From the NCBI GenBank assembly GCA_018241685.1, contig JAFEDJ010000038.1, forward strand, positions 44,668 to 108,667: DNA of 64,000 bases, read 5' to 3'. Positions 1-8,472 of the stretch are shown in pieces. The first letter of the stretch is position 1. Every line of letters starts with the position of its first letter. The stretch is from Pseudomonadota bacterium (GTDB taxonomy: Bacteria > Pseudomonadota > Gammaproteobacteria > Burkholderiales > Rhodocyclaceae). The notes under the pieces are model-generated. The model was given only the letters and a program-made list of their open reading frames with translations, was not told the origin of the DNA and ran no database searches. Position numbers and translations under genes: made by a program.

Positions 1-820
1 GCATAGCCCTCCGGTTCACCATTCGCATGCGCATTGCGCTGATTTCGAACATCTGAAACCGGAAGCATGGACAGTCCCGACGACCTCGACGGGGACGTGA
101 GTCCATGCGACGGCGCGGCAATCACCTCAAGGACGCCGACTGGCGCCGGCCGTGACATCCATCAGCCTGTCCGCCCGTCAGCCCGCGGCACGCCTCGGGA
201 ACGGATAGAACATCGTCCTCCCCCCTTGGCCAACGGGTGCTGCTCGGGTCGACCTGCCTCCGGTCACGCCTGCGCGGTCCGGAGCAAGTCGACGTCGCTG
301 CACTGTCGATGATTTTTACAGTTTTGCCGACCATACACCAAGAATCTGGAGCAACTTATTGATTCGACGAAATTTTCACAAAAGGCATGATTTTTGCGAT
401 TTTCGCTACAAATAACAATCAAACACCACCTTCGTCGAATTTATTGTTGAGCAGGAAATGTTTCACAGACAGCACATTGAGTCGGTCATCACCAACGGTT
501 GCGAAGGAGTAGTCTGAAAAAGGCGTATGGGACTTTCACCAAAAAGAATAAATAGCGGGCGATATAAGCAGCTCGGGGAGACATATCAGCTATAAATTTC
601 TGCGCCCCACGACGTAACGATCTTTGACGTTAAAAAACCCCACCCCGAATCCACCCGCCAGAAATTTATATTAGAGTAATTAAAAGACGTCACCTTCAAG
701 TTTGTTGTAAACCTGCCCTCCACAATGCGCTCAATCGCATCAGGAATGCATTCGATGGGAGTGGGAGTAAGTGTCGCTTAGCACCCTTGCAGTTTTCATT
801 CTTGCTCAAAGGAGACATTC
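1..820. other. Long leader region before the pilin operon, no convincing gene
   Basis: About 800 bases without a supportable gene. Positions 20-67 closely resemble the stretch at 15414-15466 (sigma-54-like promoter, ribosome site and ATG of the gene at 15467), but here the conserved GG of the -24 box reads CG. Positions 99-127 resemble 16565-16592. Positions 330-760 are much more AT-rich than the rest of the window and presumably hold the promoter of the pilin operon; TTGACG near 625 and TATATT near 668 are AT-rich promoter-like words, but their spacing is not canonical. I saw no riboswitch I could name. Confidence 0.5.
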
Positions 821-1207
821 ATGAATAAGCCGTCCACCCGTATTGGCCGTCGTCTGCAAGCCGGCTTCACCTTGATCGAATTGGTCGTCGTCATCGTCAT
901 CATCGGTATTCTTGCAGCCGTGGCAATCCCCTCCCTGACCGGCGTCAGTGACCAGGCTCAGATAGCCAAGAATACGGCGACACTGGGCGCGCTCAAATCA
1001 GCCTGGTCGAGCGCATTTGCTGTTGCCAGGGCGGCCCCCAGTGTTGCTGCAGTTGCAGCACAAATGTCCGACCCGACATGTACCGTTGCCGGGACAGTCA
1101 TTACTTGTGGAACTGCCGCAACAATCACCACGACCTTCACGGCTGCCGCCGACCCTATCCTCACTCCAGCCGGCATTACCTGTACGACAGCAACTCTTTG
1201 TAATTGA
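821..1207 (+). CDS. mshA: MSHA-type major pilin (class III signal, type IV pilin)
   Basis: Codes for a 128-residue type IV prepilin, probably the major subunit of the pilus made by this locus. The leader is short (15 residues, ending in Gly) and is followed by FTLIEL, the site where the prepilin peptidase cuts and methylates Phe16. A 20-residue hydrophobic helix follows (residues 16-38). The rest is a small Ala/Thr-rich head with two Cys pairs (near residues 84/91 and 122/127) that could form the C-terminal disulfide loop. The start is well supported: GGAG lies 6 bases before the ATG. It is the first of five pilin-like genes in a row, the place mshA holds in Shewanella and Vibrio. Its head is short compared with most MshA proteins. 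Confidence 0.82.
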   Translation: MNKPSTRIGRRLQAGFTLIELVVVIVIIGILAAVAIPSLTGVSDQAQIAKNTATLGALKSAWSSAFAVARAAPSVAAVAAQMSDPTCTVAGTVITCGTAATITTTFTAAADPILTPAGITCTTATLCN

Positions 1208-1378
1208 TTTTCACCAGATCCGATTTCAATTGCATTTCGCTTTTTATCACATTTCATAATGAAAGTCCGGGACTGGAGTCATGAAAAGCGACCGCCACGG
1301 ATCGCTCCGACTTCATTGACTGCGATTCCGGACAATCCATTCGATCTCTGCCGGGCATTGGTCATTTCGCCCCCCCCA

Positions 1379-1942
1379 ATGTCCGGCATTTCAATTCATA
1401 TCCAGCAGCGGGAAGTAACGACATCGAGCGTATTTTTCTTCCAGTCGCTCCATCGCCGCGGCAGGGGCTTCACGCTAATTGAGTTCGTCGCCGTCATAGT
1501 CATGATCGGCATTCTTTCCTCCGCAGTGATGACGAGCATGCAGGCGAGTCTGCAGCTGAGTGTCAGCACCCAGGCGGACCAGTTTCGCCGCAATCTCTCG
1601 CATATCCAGCTACTGGCCATCAGCCGGGGCAGCCGACTGCGGCTGACGGTGAATGCAGCCGGCACCAATTACACGGTCGTTTCATGCGACACCTCCGCCT
1701 GTTCGACCACCAGCGCCGTGACCGATCCGGCCACCGGGCTGAATTTCAGCATGAATCTGTCGGACGGCGTCACGCTGGCCCCCACCAGCAATACCCTCGA
1801 TTTCGACAGCCTGGGGCGGCCCCAGGCCAGTGGAAGCCTGATCACCACCAGCCCAGCCCGGACCTATACCCTGTCGGGCAACGGCCGCAGCGTCCAGGTC
1901 ACGGTGCTCCCGATCACCGGCTTTGCCCAGGCGAGCTACTGA
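1379..1942 (+). CDS. mshC: MSHA minor pilin, MshC-like
   Basis: A type IV prepilin of about 187 residues with the cleavage motif G|FTLIEF after a 30-residue leader, a hydrophobic helix of about 20 residues, and a beta-rich head with one CDTSAC pair typical of the GspH/FimT-like minor pilins. Minor pilins of this kind prime or tip the pilus. The start is uncertain: the ATG at 1379 gives a leader near the usual range, while an in-frame ATG at 1259 would add 40 residues; neither has a clear ribosome site. The next gene begins one base after the stop, so the two are probably co-translated. Assignment to mshC rests on gene order as much as on sequence. Confidence 0.7.
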   Translation: MSGISIHIQQREVTTSSVFFFQSLHRRGRGFTLIEFVAVIVMIGILSSAVMTSMQASLQLSVSTQADQFRRNLSHIQLLAISRGSRLRLTVNAAGTNYTVVSCDTSACSTTSAVTDPATGLNFSMNLSDGVTLAPTSNTLDFDSLGRPQASGSLITTSPARTYTLSGNGRSVQVTVLPITGFAQASY

Positions 1943-1943
1943 C

Positions 1944-2348
1944 ATGCGCCGCTCGTCCGGATTCACGCTGCTGGAACTGGTGGTGGTGATGCTGATCATC
2001 GGCGTCGGCATGACAGGCATCGCCAGCATTTTCGGCAACACGTCCGGCTCTCTGTCCCTCAACGAGACCCAGCAACAGGCTTCCCAATACGCCCAGGAGT
2101 GCGCCGAGCGGCTCCTGGCCACCCGCCGCGACCTCGGCTTCGCCTGGTTCGCAAGCAACACTTTCGCCTGCGACACGCCGAGCGGCTTCACGCTGGGCGT
2201 AAATGTCGGCAGCCTTTACACCGGCACCGGCGCCACCTCGACGACGTGCCCCAACGGGGTCCAGTGCCGGGATGTCAGGATTACCGTCAGCAGGAGTTCC
2301 GCGTCGTCGGCCATTACGGTCCTGCTGGCCAACCACGAGCCACTGTGA
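1944..2348 (+). CDS. mshD: MSHA minor pilin, MshD-like
   Basis: A 134-residue prepilin that starts MRRSSG|FTLLELVVV, an ideal short leader and peptidase site, followed by a membrane helix and a short head with two Cys pairs (FACDTP; TTCPNGVQC). The ATG at 1944 is preferred over an upstream in-frame ATG at 1923 because it gives the standard leader and sits one base after the preceding stop. The family role is as a low-abundance subunit in the pilus tip or core complex. Placement between the mshC-like and mshO-like genes matches the mshD slot. The protein is shorter than typical MshD, so the symbol is tentative. Confidence 0.68.
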   Translation: MRRSSGFTLLELVVVMLIIGVGMTGIASIFGNTSGSLSLNETQQQASQYAQECAERLLATRRDLGFAWFASNTFACDTPSGFTLGVNVGSLYTGTGATSTTCPNGVQCRDVRITVSRSSASSAITVLLANHEPL

Positions 2349-2356
2349 GGCCGGAC

Positions 2357-2935
2357 ATGGGCCGCGCACGGGGATTCACGCTGATCGAACTGGTCATCGT
2401 CATCATCGTCGTCAGCATCATGGCGGCGGTACTCACGCCGATGACCCTGTCCGGCCTGCTGGCCTACAACACGACCCAGGCCGACCTGGTCGTGCTGGAC
2501 AAGCTGCGCTACGCCACCGAAAGACTGGCGCGGGAAATCCGCGAGGTCAATTACAACAGCAGCAACGGCTTCGCCTTCGCGGCGCCCGTCGGGGCGACAT
2601 GCACAGCGGGGACGCTCGGCATGTGTCCGAACACCATGATCTTCACCCGGACCTTCCTCGACGCCAGCGGTACGGCATCCACGGCCACCGTCACCATCAG
2701 CAATACCGGCAGCGCCGTGAAGCTGGCCTATTCGACACCGACGGTCGCGGCACAAACGCTGACGGACGAGCTGAATGGAACGACCGGACTGTCCTTCACC
2801 TATCTGACCAGCGATGGCGTCACCACCACGACGGATCCGAAACTGGTGCGCTCGGTGCAGATTTCGCTGACTTTGCGGCACAACGGCAGCAATTACACGC
2901 AGCGTACCCGCGTCGAACTGAAGAACATCACATGA
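2357..2935 (+). CDS. mshO: MSHA minor pilin, MshO-like
   Basis: A 192-residue prepilin with leader MGRARG|FTLIELVIV, a hydrophobic helix to about residue 28, then an amphipathic alpha-1 segment rich in Arg and Glu (RLAREIREVN) as in PilW/GspJ-type minor pilins. The head has one Cys pair (ATCTAGTLGMC). The ATG at 2357 is 8 bases after the previous stop. The 3' end overlaps the next gene by 4 bases (ATGA), which suggests translational coupling. GspJ/MshO-type subunits carry a longer head and sit at the pilus tip complex. Confidence 0.68.
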   Translation: MGRARGFTLIELVIVIIVVSIMAAVLTPMTLSGLLAYNTTQADLVVLDKLRYATERLAREIREVNYNSSNGFAFAAPVGATCTAGTLGMCPNTMIFTRTFLDASGTASTATVTISNTGSAVKLAYSTPTVAAQTLTDELNGTTGLSFTYLTSDGVTTTTDPKLVRSVQISLTLRHNGSNYTQRTRVELKNIT

Positions 2936-5130
2936 GCCCATTTGCCCCACTCCGCCGGCAGCGCGGAGCCGCTTCAGCGGCTATTGCCATGGTGCTGGTG
3001 TTCCTTTTGCTGGCCGCGGCGAGCGCCGTCATGAATCTATCGGGCTCGGCCGTGATCGATGCGGCGGCGAATGAACAGCAGATCTCAGCGCTGTTCGTGG
3101 CCGAGAGCGGAGTGGAAAGAATGCAGGGCACAATCTGGCAGGCAGCCAGGACCAACGGATACACGGATGCCACCTGCACCGGCCTGACGTCGCTGGCTGC
3201 CGCCAACCTGGGCCAGGGCACCTTCCAGTACCGGGGCGCCTTCCAATTCCTGTCCGCCACCTCGACCCCAAGCACCTGCGGGGGCAGTATCCTCAATCCG
3301 AACTGTACCGGCTGCACGGTCACCGTGAAGGGGACTATCGGCTCCTACTCCCGCACGATCCGCGCCCTGCTGTCGCTCACGAACAATCAGGGCATCGAGG
3401 GCAACGCCAGCCAATTCACCCTGAACCTGAATACCTCCGCGAATAATGCGGCGGCGTTTACCAACCTTGCCTATCGCGCCAAGGCCGGGGGCGGCTCAAG
3501 TGCGATGATCGGCAGCTGCACCAATACAGGCGGCTCCTGCCTGATCACGTCGACAAGTGTGTCGGGCTGGAACCTGAACAACACCGGCACCAACAACGTG
3601 AGCGGGATGGGGGTCTACGCCTCGGTACCCACCGCTGGCACCTATAGCATCACCGACACCCTGGTGGATAACAGCAACAACCCTGCGGCACGCAATTATG
3701 TCCAGACCGGTGCGCTGTTCTACCCCCTGAGCGGCGGGTCGGTCGGCTTCGTCGGCTCGTTTGGCCGGGATAGCGGCTCCAACAAGACGATTGGCACGTC
3801 CACGACAACCGGCAGCCTCCCCACCACCTGGAACTGCGCGGCCCCCACCAACGCCACGGGTTATGGCGGTACCGCCAGCGCGAGCAACGCCGCAGGCGCG
3901 AATACGCTGGTCTACGGTTTTTCCTCCTGGCCGGCGTCGGCGGCCAACCAGCTGAACCACATGACACTCGGCATCCAGCCGCTGAGCCAGATTCTGCGTA
4001 TGACCGGCACCCAGGGGGACAACCTGTATTCGCAGATATGGTATTCCTACAATCCCGCCTACTATCCTACTGGAGCGACGGGTGCCACAAATGGCGCCAA
4101 TTTCACGGGGACGATCGGCGCCACATTCAGCGGGACGATAACGGGCGCCGGCGCAACCAAGACCCTGACCATCACCAGCGGTGTGACGGCCCCGGCCATC
4201 CTGACCATCGGCGACACCATCACCAACAATGGCGGCACAACCGTCTATGGCACGCTTGGTAGCCTGATCTCGGGCACCTTGGGGGCCACTGGCAGCACCT
4301 ACAACATCGTCACCGCATCGACGGTCGCCACGGCGACCACCTTGTGGGCCAAAAGCAATGTCCTGAGACTGGCGACAGCCCCGTCCAGTGGCGTACTGAC
4401 CCTGGGCGACAGCATCACCAACAGCGGCGGCGCGACGACCTACGGCACTCTGGGGACATTGCGCTCCGGCACGTGGGGAGCGGCCGGCAGCACGTACAAT
4501 CTCACAGGCGCCCCCCAACTCGTCGCCTCGTCCAGCCTGGAATCCGTGGGCACCACAATTACCTTGTCCGGCACGATATCCGGTGCCAACAGCACTCCCT
4601 CGACCGGTACGGCCCTTGCCGTTTCTTCCGGTACCGGGACATTCGACTCGTCCACCTTCACCGGCAGCATCAGCGGCACGACCCTGACGGTGACCAGTTG
4701 CAGCAATGGCAGCCCCGCCAATGGCGACGCGCTCTTCGGCGTAAACGTCCGACCGAATACACGGATCACGGGGCCCTTGGCAACGGGAAGCGCCTGCAAC
4801 GGCACCTACCCTGTCAGCACCAGCCAGACGGCCGCCAGCGACACCATTCTTGCGAGGGCTGCGGTGGTGTCCGTCACCTCAGCCAACTCCTATAGCGTGT
4901 CCCGCAAACCGACAACCCGACTCGCCAGCAGTGCGCTGCTTTGCGGTGGCGTCTGCCCCTTCTTCTTCGACAATACCGGCTCGAACACCAACTTCACCCT
5001 AACGAACATCACCTCCGGCGATGACTGGGCTTCGGGCTTTGCCTGCCTGAGTGGCGTGGATCCCGCTCAGATCGTCATCCTGGGCAACCTGACTGCAAAG
5101 AAGACCAGCTGGAGCGAGCCGATACAGTAA
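2932..5130 (+). CDS. mshP: Large PilX/MshP-like pilus-tip protein with repeated beta domains
   Basis: A 732-residue protein that begins with a PilX/MshP-like N terminus: Arg-rich leader, RRQRGAAS, a 20-residue hydrophobic helix, then AESGVERM, a motif seen in PilX-type minor pilins that lack FTLIE. Family members such as MshP are normally near 150 residues, so about 580 extra residues follow. These are Thr/Ser/Gly-rich, with beta-type repeats at 4201-4308 and 4396-4503 (ILTIGDTITNNGG and LTLGDSITNSGG) and a related unit ending TYPVSTSQTAASDTI. It is the last gene of the pilin set and overlaps mshO by 4 bases. I infer a tip-located adhesin that merges MshP and MshQ roles; a simple gene fusion is the alternative. 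Confidence 0.65.
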   Translation: MSPFAPLRRQRGAASAAIAMVLVFLLLAAASAVMNLSGSAVIDAAANEQQISALFVAESGVERMQGTIWQAARTNGYTDATCTGLTSLAAANLGQGTFQYRGAFQFLSATSTPSTCGGSILNPNCTGCTVTVKGTIGSYSRTIRALLSLTNNQGIEGNASQFTLNLNTSANNAAAFTNLAYRAKAGGGSSAMIGSCTNTGGSCLITSTSVSGWNLNNTGTNNVSGMGVYASVPTAGTYSITDTLVDNSNNPAARNYVQTGALFYPLSGGSVGFVGSFGRDSGSNKTIGTSTTTGSLPTTWNCAAPTNATGYGGTASASNAAGANTLVYGFSSWPASAANQLNHMTLGIQPLSQILRMTGTQGDNLYSQIWYSYNPAYYPTGATGATNGANFTGTIGATFSGTITGAGATKTLTITSGVTAPAILTIGDTITNNGGTTVYGTLGSLISGTLGATGSTYNIVTASTVATATTLWAKSNVLRLATAPSSGVLTLGDSITNSGGATTYGTLGTLRSGTWGAAGSTYNLTGAPQLVASSSLESVGTTITLSGTISGANSTPSTGTALAVSSGTGTFDSSTFTGSISGTTLTVTSCSNGSPANGDALFGVNVRPNTRITGPLATGSACNGTYPVSTSQTAASDTILARAAVVSVTSANSYSVSRKPTTRLASSALLCGGVCPFFFDNTGSNTNFTLTNITSGDDWASGFACLSGVDPAQIVILGNLTAKKTSWSEPIQ
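4201..4503 (+). repeat. Two 108-bp in-frame repeats inside the PilX-like gene
   Basis: Units 4201-4308 and 4396-4503 are each 36 codons long and encode similar segments (GDTITNNGGTTVYGTLG and GDSITNSGGATTYGTLG), 195 bp apart. A third, more diverged relative lies at about 4648-4850. The pattern indicates growth of the distal region by internal duplication. Confidence 0.75.
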
Positions 5131-5192
5131 CAGCGGCGCGAAGCCTCTACCCGACAATACGCCGGATGACACGAGAAACACGACGGCGCTCG

Positions 5193-6425
5193 TCAGTGCT
5201 TCCTCATGGCCACCGATCCCAAGTCCCACAGCGGCATGAAGATCCCCAGCATGAGGACGAGAACCATCGCACCGATGCAGCCCAGCAGAATGGGTTCGAC
5301 GGACTCGGCAACACGGCTCACCTCGTATTCGACCTCCTCCTGATACATCTCGCCGACTTCCATCAACATGCTGTCGATCTCGCCGCTTTCTTCGCCGACC
5401 GCGATCATCTGCAGCTCGAGCGGGGCAAAGATGCCGGCCGTCTGTGCGACGCGCAGCATGCTCTCACCCCGCTGCACACCCTCGCGCATGAGCAGGATGC
5501 GCTCTTCGAAATAGGCGTTGTCCAGCACCCGCGAAACGAGCGTGAAGGCCTGCACGATGGGCAGGCCACTCTTGCTAGCCGTCGCAAAGCTGCGGCAGAA
5601 CCGCGCGATGGTCGCCTTCTTGATGATCCGTCCAACAACCGGCAGGCGGAGTTTCAGTCTGTCCCAGAAGTAACGCCCCTCCGGCAACCTGACAAACGAC
5701 CTGAAGGCATAGACTGCCCCCGCCAGCATGCTCAGCACCGCCCACCAGTAGCGCACGGCGAATTCGGATATGCCGAGCAGAAGCAGCGTGAGGAAAGGCA
5801 GTGACGCGTGCATCTTGGCGTAGGTTTTGGCAAACGAGGGAATGACGAAGAGCGAGACGATGGCGATGGCGATGGCGATAGCGATCATCACGAAGGTCGG
5901 GTAGCGCAGCGCTGCCTTGACCTTTTGCCGCATGTCCTTTTCGAACGCGAGCTGCTCGTACAGACTCTTGAAGATCTCTTCCAGCTTCCCGGTGCCCTCC
6001 CCCACCCTGACCATGCTGACGTAGTAGCTGTCGAATACTTTCGGATGGCGGGCCATGGCGGCACTCAGTTCGGCCCCCTTGTCGAGGTGGGCGCGAATAT
6101 CCTGTATGACCTCGGTCAGCGCCGGGTTGGCGGTGGCCTTCAGCATTCCGGCCAAGGCCTGCATCATCGGAATGCCGGCCTTGGCCAGAGTGCCCATCTG
6201 GCGGGTGAATAGCAGGAGATCGGCCGGCTTGACGGTGCCAGCCCCCTGCAAGGCCAGCAACCACTGAGGCTGGCCCTTGAGCTTGTCGGTCTGCTGCCGG
6301 ATCTGGATGGGCGAGATTCCGGACTCGATCATCCACGCCGCCACCGCCGCGGGGTTGGGCGACTGTATCGTCCCCTGCATGATCTCGCCGCGCTTGTTGC
6401 GGCCCTTGTATTCGAAGATATCCAT
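5193..6425 (-). CDS. mshG: MSHA pilus inner-membrane platform protein (GspF family)
   Basis: A 410-residue PilC/GspF-family protein, the inner-membrane platform on which the assembly ATPase works. The N terminus (MDIFEYKGRNKRGEI) and both GspF domains are recognisable: one around residues 75-195 and one around 275-400, each followed by strongly hydrophobic segments (AIAIAIAIVSLFVIPSF; LLGCIGAMVLVLMLGIFMPL). It lies 26 bases after mshE on the minus strand, so the two are one unit that converges on the pilin operon. Length matches the family. Confidence 0.88.
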   Translation of the reverse strand: MDIFEYKGRNKRGEIMQGTIQSPNPAAVAAWMIESGISPIQIRQQTDKLKGQPQWLLALQGAGTVKPADLLLFTRQMGTLAKAGIPMMQALAGMLKATANPALTEVIQDIRAHLDKGAELSAAMARHPKVFDSYYVSMVRVGEGTGKLEEIFKSLYEQLAFEKDMRQKVKAALRYPTFVMIAIAIAIAIVSLFVIPSFAKTYAKMHASLPFLTLLLLGISEFAVRYWWAVLSMLAGAVYAFRSFVRLPEGRYFWDRLKLRLPVVGRIIKKATIARFCRSFATASKSGLPIVQAFTLVSRVLDNAYFEERILLMREGVQRGESMLRVAQTAGIFAPLELQMIAVGEESGEIDSMLMEVGEMYQEEVEYEVSRVAESVEPILLGCIGAMVLVLMLGIFMPLWDLGSVAMRKH

Positions 6426-6451
6426 TGCGCGCCGTCCCTCCCGCCTTGGAA

Positions 6452-8161
6452 TCAGATTTCGGCAGAGGCCACGACCGTCATGGCCTCTGCGATGGTGGTT
6501 TTTCCCTTGACCACAAGGTCGAGCGCCTGACGGTCGAGCGTCCCGCTACCCATCTGTTCCCGCGCCAGATGTTCAAACTGCACCGCATCGCCCTTGTGAA
6601 TGGCCGCAGCCAGCGGAGCGGTCATCTCGAGCATTTCATAGACGCCGACGCGGCCAGTGAAACCGACACCGTTGCAGCGGCTACAGCCCACGCCATAACG
6701 GAAATCCGCTGTCGACACATCATCACCCTGGTAGTGCTTGAACCACTCGATCTGGTCGTGGCCTGGGCGATAGGGTTCGGAGCAATAGTCACAGATCACC
6801 CGCAGCAAGCGCTGCGACACGACGGCCAGCAGGCTGGACGCAATCATGTAGCTCGGCACCCCCATGTCGAGCAAGCGGGCCGGGGTGCTCGCCGCATCAT
6901 TGGTGTGCAGGCTGGACAACACCATATGGCCGGTCATGGCGGCGCGGGCGGCGATCTGGGCGGTTTCCTGATCCCGGATCTCCCCCACCAGCAGGATGTC
7001 AGGATCCTGCCGCAGAAAGGAACGCAGCACCCGGGCGAAGGTGAATTCGATCTTCTCATTAACCTGCACCTGATTGATCCCGGGGATGCGGTACTCGACC
7101 GGGTCTTCGCAGGTCAGTATCTTGACGTTGGGCTGATTGAGCTCCTGCAATGCAGCGTACAGCGTGGTGCTCTTGCCGCTGCCCGTAGGGCCCGTCACCA
7201 GCACGATCCCGTGCGGCGACTGGATGATGCTGCGGAACTTGCCGACCATGTGCGCCGGCATGCCGGATTTGTCGAGATCGAGCAGGCCTCTACCCTGCAT
7301 CAGCAGGCGCATGACCACCGATTCGCCATGCTGCGTCGGCAGGGTGGACATGCGGATATCGATACGATTGCTGCCGGTCCTGATGGCGAAACGTCCATCC
7401 TGGGGCAGACGCTTTTCACCGATGTCGAGCCCGGCCATGAGCTTGAGCCGCACCATCAAGGGCGAGGAGATCTTGGGGTCGGCTTCGAGCTGGGGGTGCA
7501 AGGTCCCATCGATCCGGAAACGCACCACCAGCTTTTTGTCCTGGGGCTCGATATGGACGTCCGATGCCCGCATGTGCGCAGCTTCTTCGAAGATGGTCTG
7601 CAACAGCTTGACCACCGGCGCATCCATGTCGTCGATGGCGACATCCATGTGGCCGAGATCCACCACGCCGCTTTCACGCTCGAGGTCTCGCTCGACTTCC
7701 TTGGCGTATTCGTCGATCTGCTCGGTCTTGCGGTAGATGCGGTCCGCGGTCTTGCTGAATTGCTCGCTGGTGATCACAGCCACGTCGATCGGCTTGCCGA
7801 GCAGCCGTGACAGGTCATCCTGGGCGCGCAGATCGGACGGATCGACGAAGCCCACGACGTAATGATCGCCCCGGTCTTCCAGAATGATGGCGTGGAATCG
7901 TCGCGCCTGGATTTCCGTCAGGATCTGGACTATTTCCGGCGATACATCGAAGCGCCGCAGGTCAACGAAGACGATACCCTGTTGCGCGGCAATAACCTTG
8001 GCGAGCTGCTCCTCCGTGACATAGAGGTTGTCCAGCAATACCCGCCCCAATAGCCGCCCGGTCCGCTGCTGCTCGGCAAGGGCTTCGGCGAGCTTTTCCT
8101 CGGTGAGGAAACCTTCCTCGATCAGTGCGGCGCCGACTTGCGCAGCTTTTATCACTGCCAT
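6452..8161 (-). CDS. mshE: MSHA pilus assembly ATPase with MshEN domain
   Basis: A 569-residue hexameric ATPase that powers pilus extension. The N-terminal part carries an MshEN-type segment (GRLLGRVLLDNLYVTEEQLA, residues 34-53), the domain that binds cyclic di-GMP in Vibrio MshE, so pilus output is probably tuned by that messenger. The GspE core has Walker A GPTGSGKST near residue 320 and the Walker B/Asp-box region LVGEIRDQETA near 390. Four Cys near the C terminus (CDYC and CSRC) form the zinc site common to GspE/PilB. It is followed directly by mshG and diverges from mshI. Confidence 0.92.
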   Translation of the reverse strand: MAVIKAAQVGAALIEEGFLTEEKLAEALAEQQRTGRLLGRVLLDNLYVTEEQLAKVIAAQQGIVFVDLRRFDVSPEIVQILTEIQARRFHAIILEDRGDHYVVGFVDPSDLRAQDDLSRLLGKPIDVAVITSEQFSKTADRIYRKTEQIDEYAKEVERDLERESGVVDLGHMDVAIDDMDAPVVKLLQTIFEEAAHMRASDVHIEPQDKKLVVRFRIDGTLHPQLEADPKISSPLMVRLKLMAGLDIGEKRLPQDGRFAIRTGSNRIDIRMSTLPTQHGESVVMRLLMQGRGLLDLDKSGMPAHMVGKFRSIIQSPHGIVLVTGPTGSGKSTTLYAALQELNQPNVKILTCEDPVEYRIPGINQVQVNEKIEFTFARVLRSFLRQDPDILLVGEIRDQETAQIAARAAMTGHMVLSSLHTNDAASTPARLLDMGVPSYMIASSLLAVVSQRLLRVICDYCSEPYRPGHDQIEWFKHYQGDDVSTADFRYGVGCSRCNGVGFTGRVGVYEMLEMTAPLAAAIHKGDAVQFEHLAREQMGSGTLDRQALDLVVKGKTTIAEAMTVVASAEI

Positions 8162-8472
8162 TGCGGAAGCTCCAGATGAGATAGGGTGATTGCCGAGGCC
8201 CCGCCGAATCCGCTGACCGCCTATTCAGCGAAGCCGCGCTTATACCCGGCCGTGCAATTCTTCTGACGGCCCCTGCCAGAATGCCCCCATGAATTGAGAC
8301 CGCGCACATCGATAATGCCTGAGAACCCCAAAAATCTCACAGTCCCAATGCAGCAGTCACAGAAAGGCACAACTAATCCGTGACAGACACGCACCTCCAT
8401 CTTGTACCATCTTCACCAGAATACTGACGGTTGTTCGGCCGACCGGGTCGTCTTTCCACTGGGTCGGATCGA
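8162..8472. other. Divergent intergenic region between mshE and mshI
   Basis: About 310 bases that must hold the outward promoters for mshEG and for mshI-mshN. I see no sigma-54 element, no clear -10/-35 pair and no long inverted repeat. The stretch is somewhat richer in AT than the flanking genes. Confidence 0.5.

Noticed and set aside
67..312. 81-codon open frame after the left-edge promoter-like sequence
   Set aside because: The ATG and upstream bases match the start of the gene at 15467, but the protein has no resemblance to it, is rich in Arg and Pro, and the promoter copy has lost its GG. I treat it as a remnant.
779..791. TAGCACCCTTGCA upstream of mshA as a sigma-54 promoter
   Set aside because: The spacer between the two conserved parts is too short by three bases and the GG is absent.
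6425..7810. 461-codon plus-strand frame opposite mshE
   Set aside because: Lies wholly antisense to a clear ATPase gene and has a His/Asp/Gly-rich composition typical of antisense frames in GC-rich DNA.
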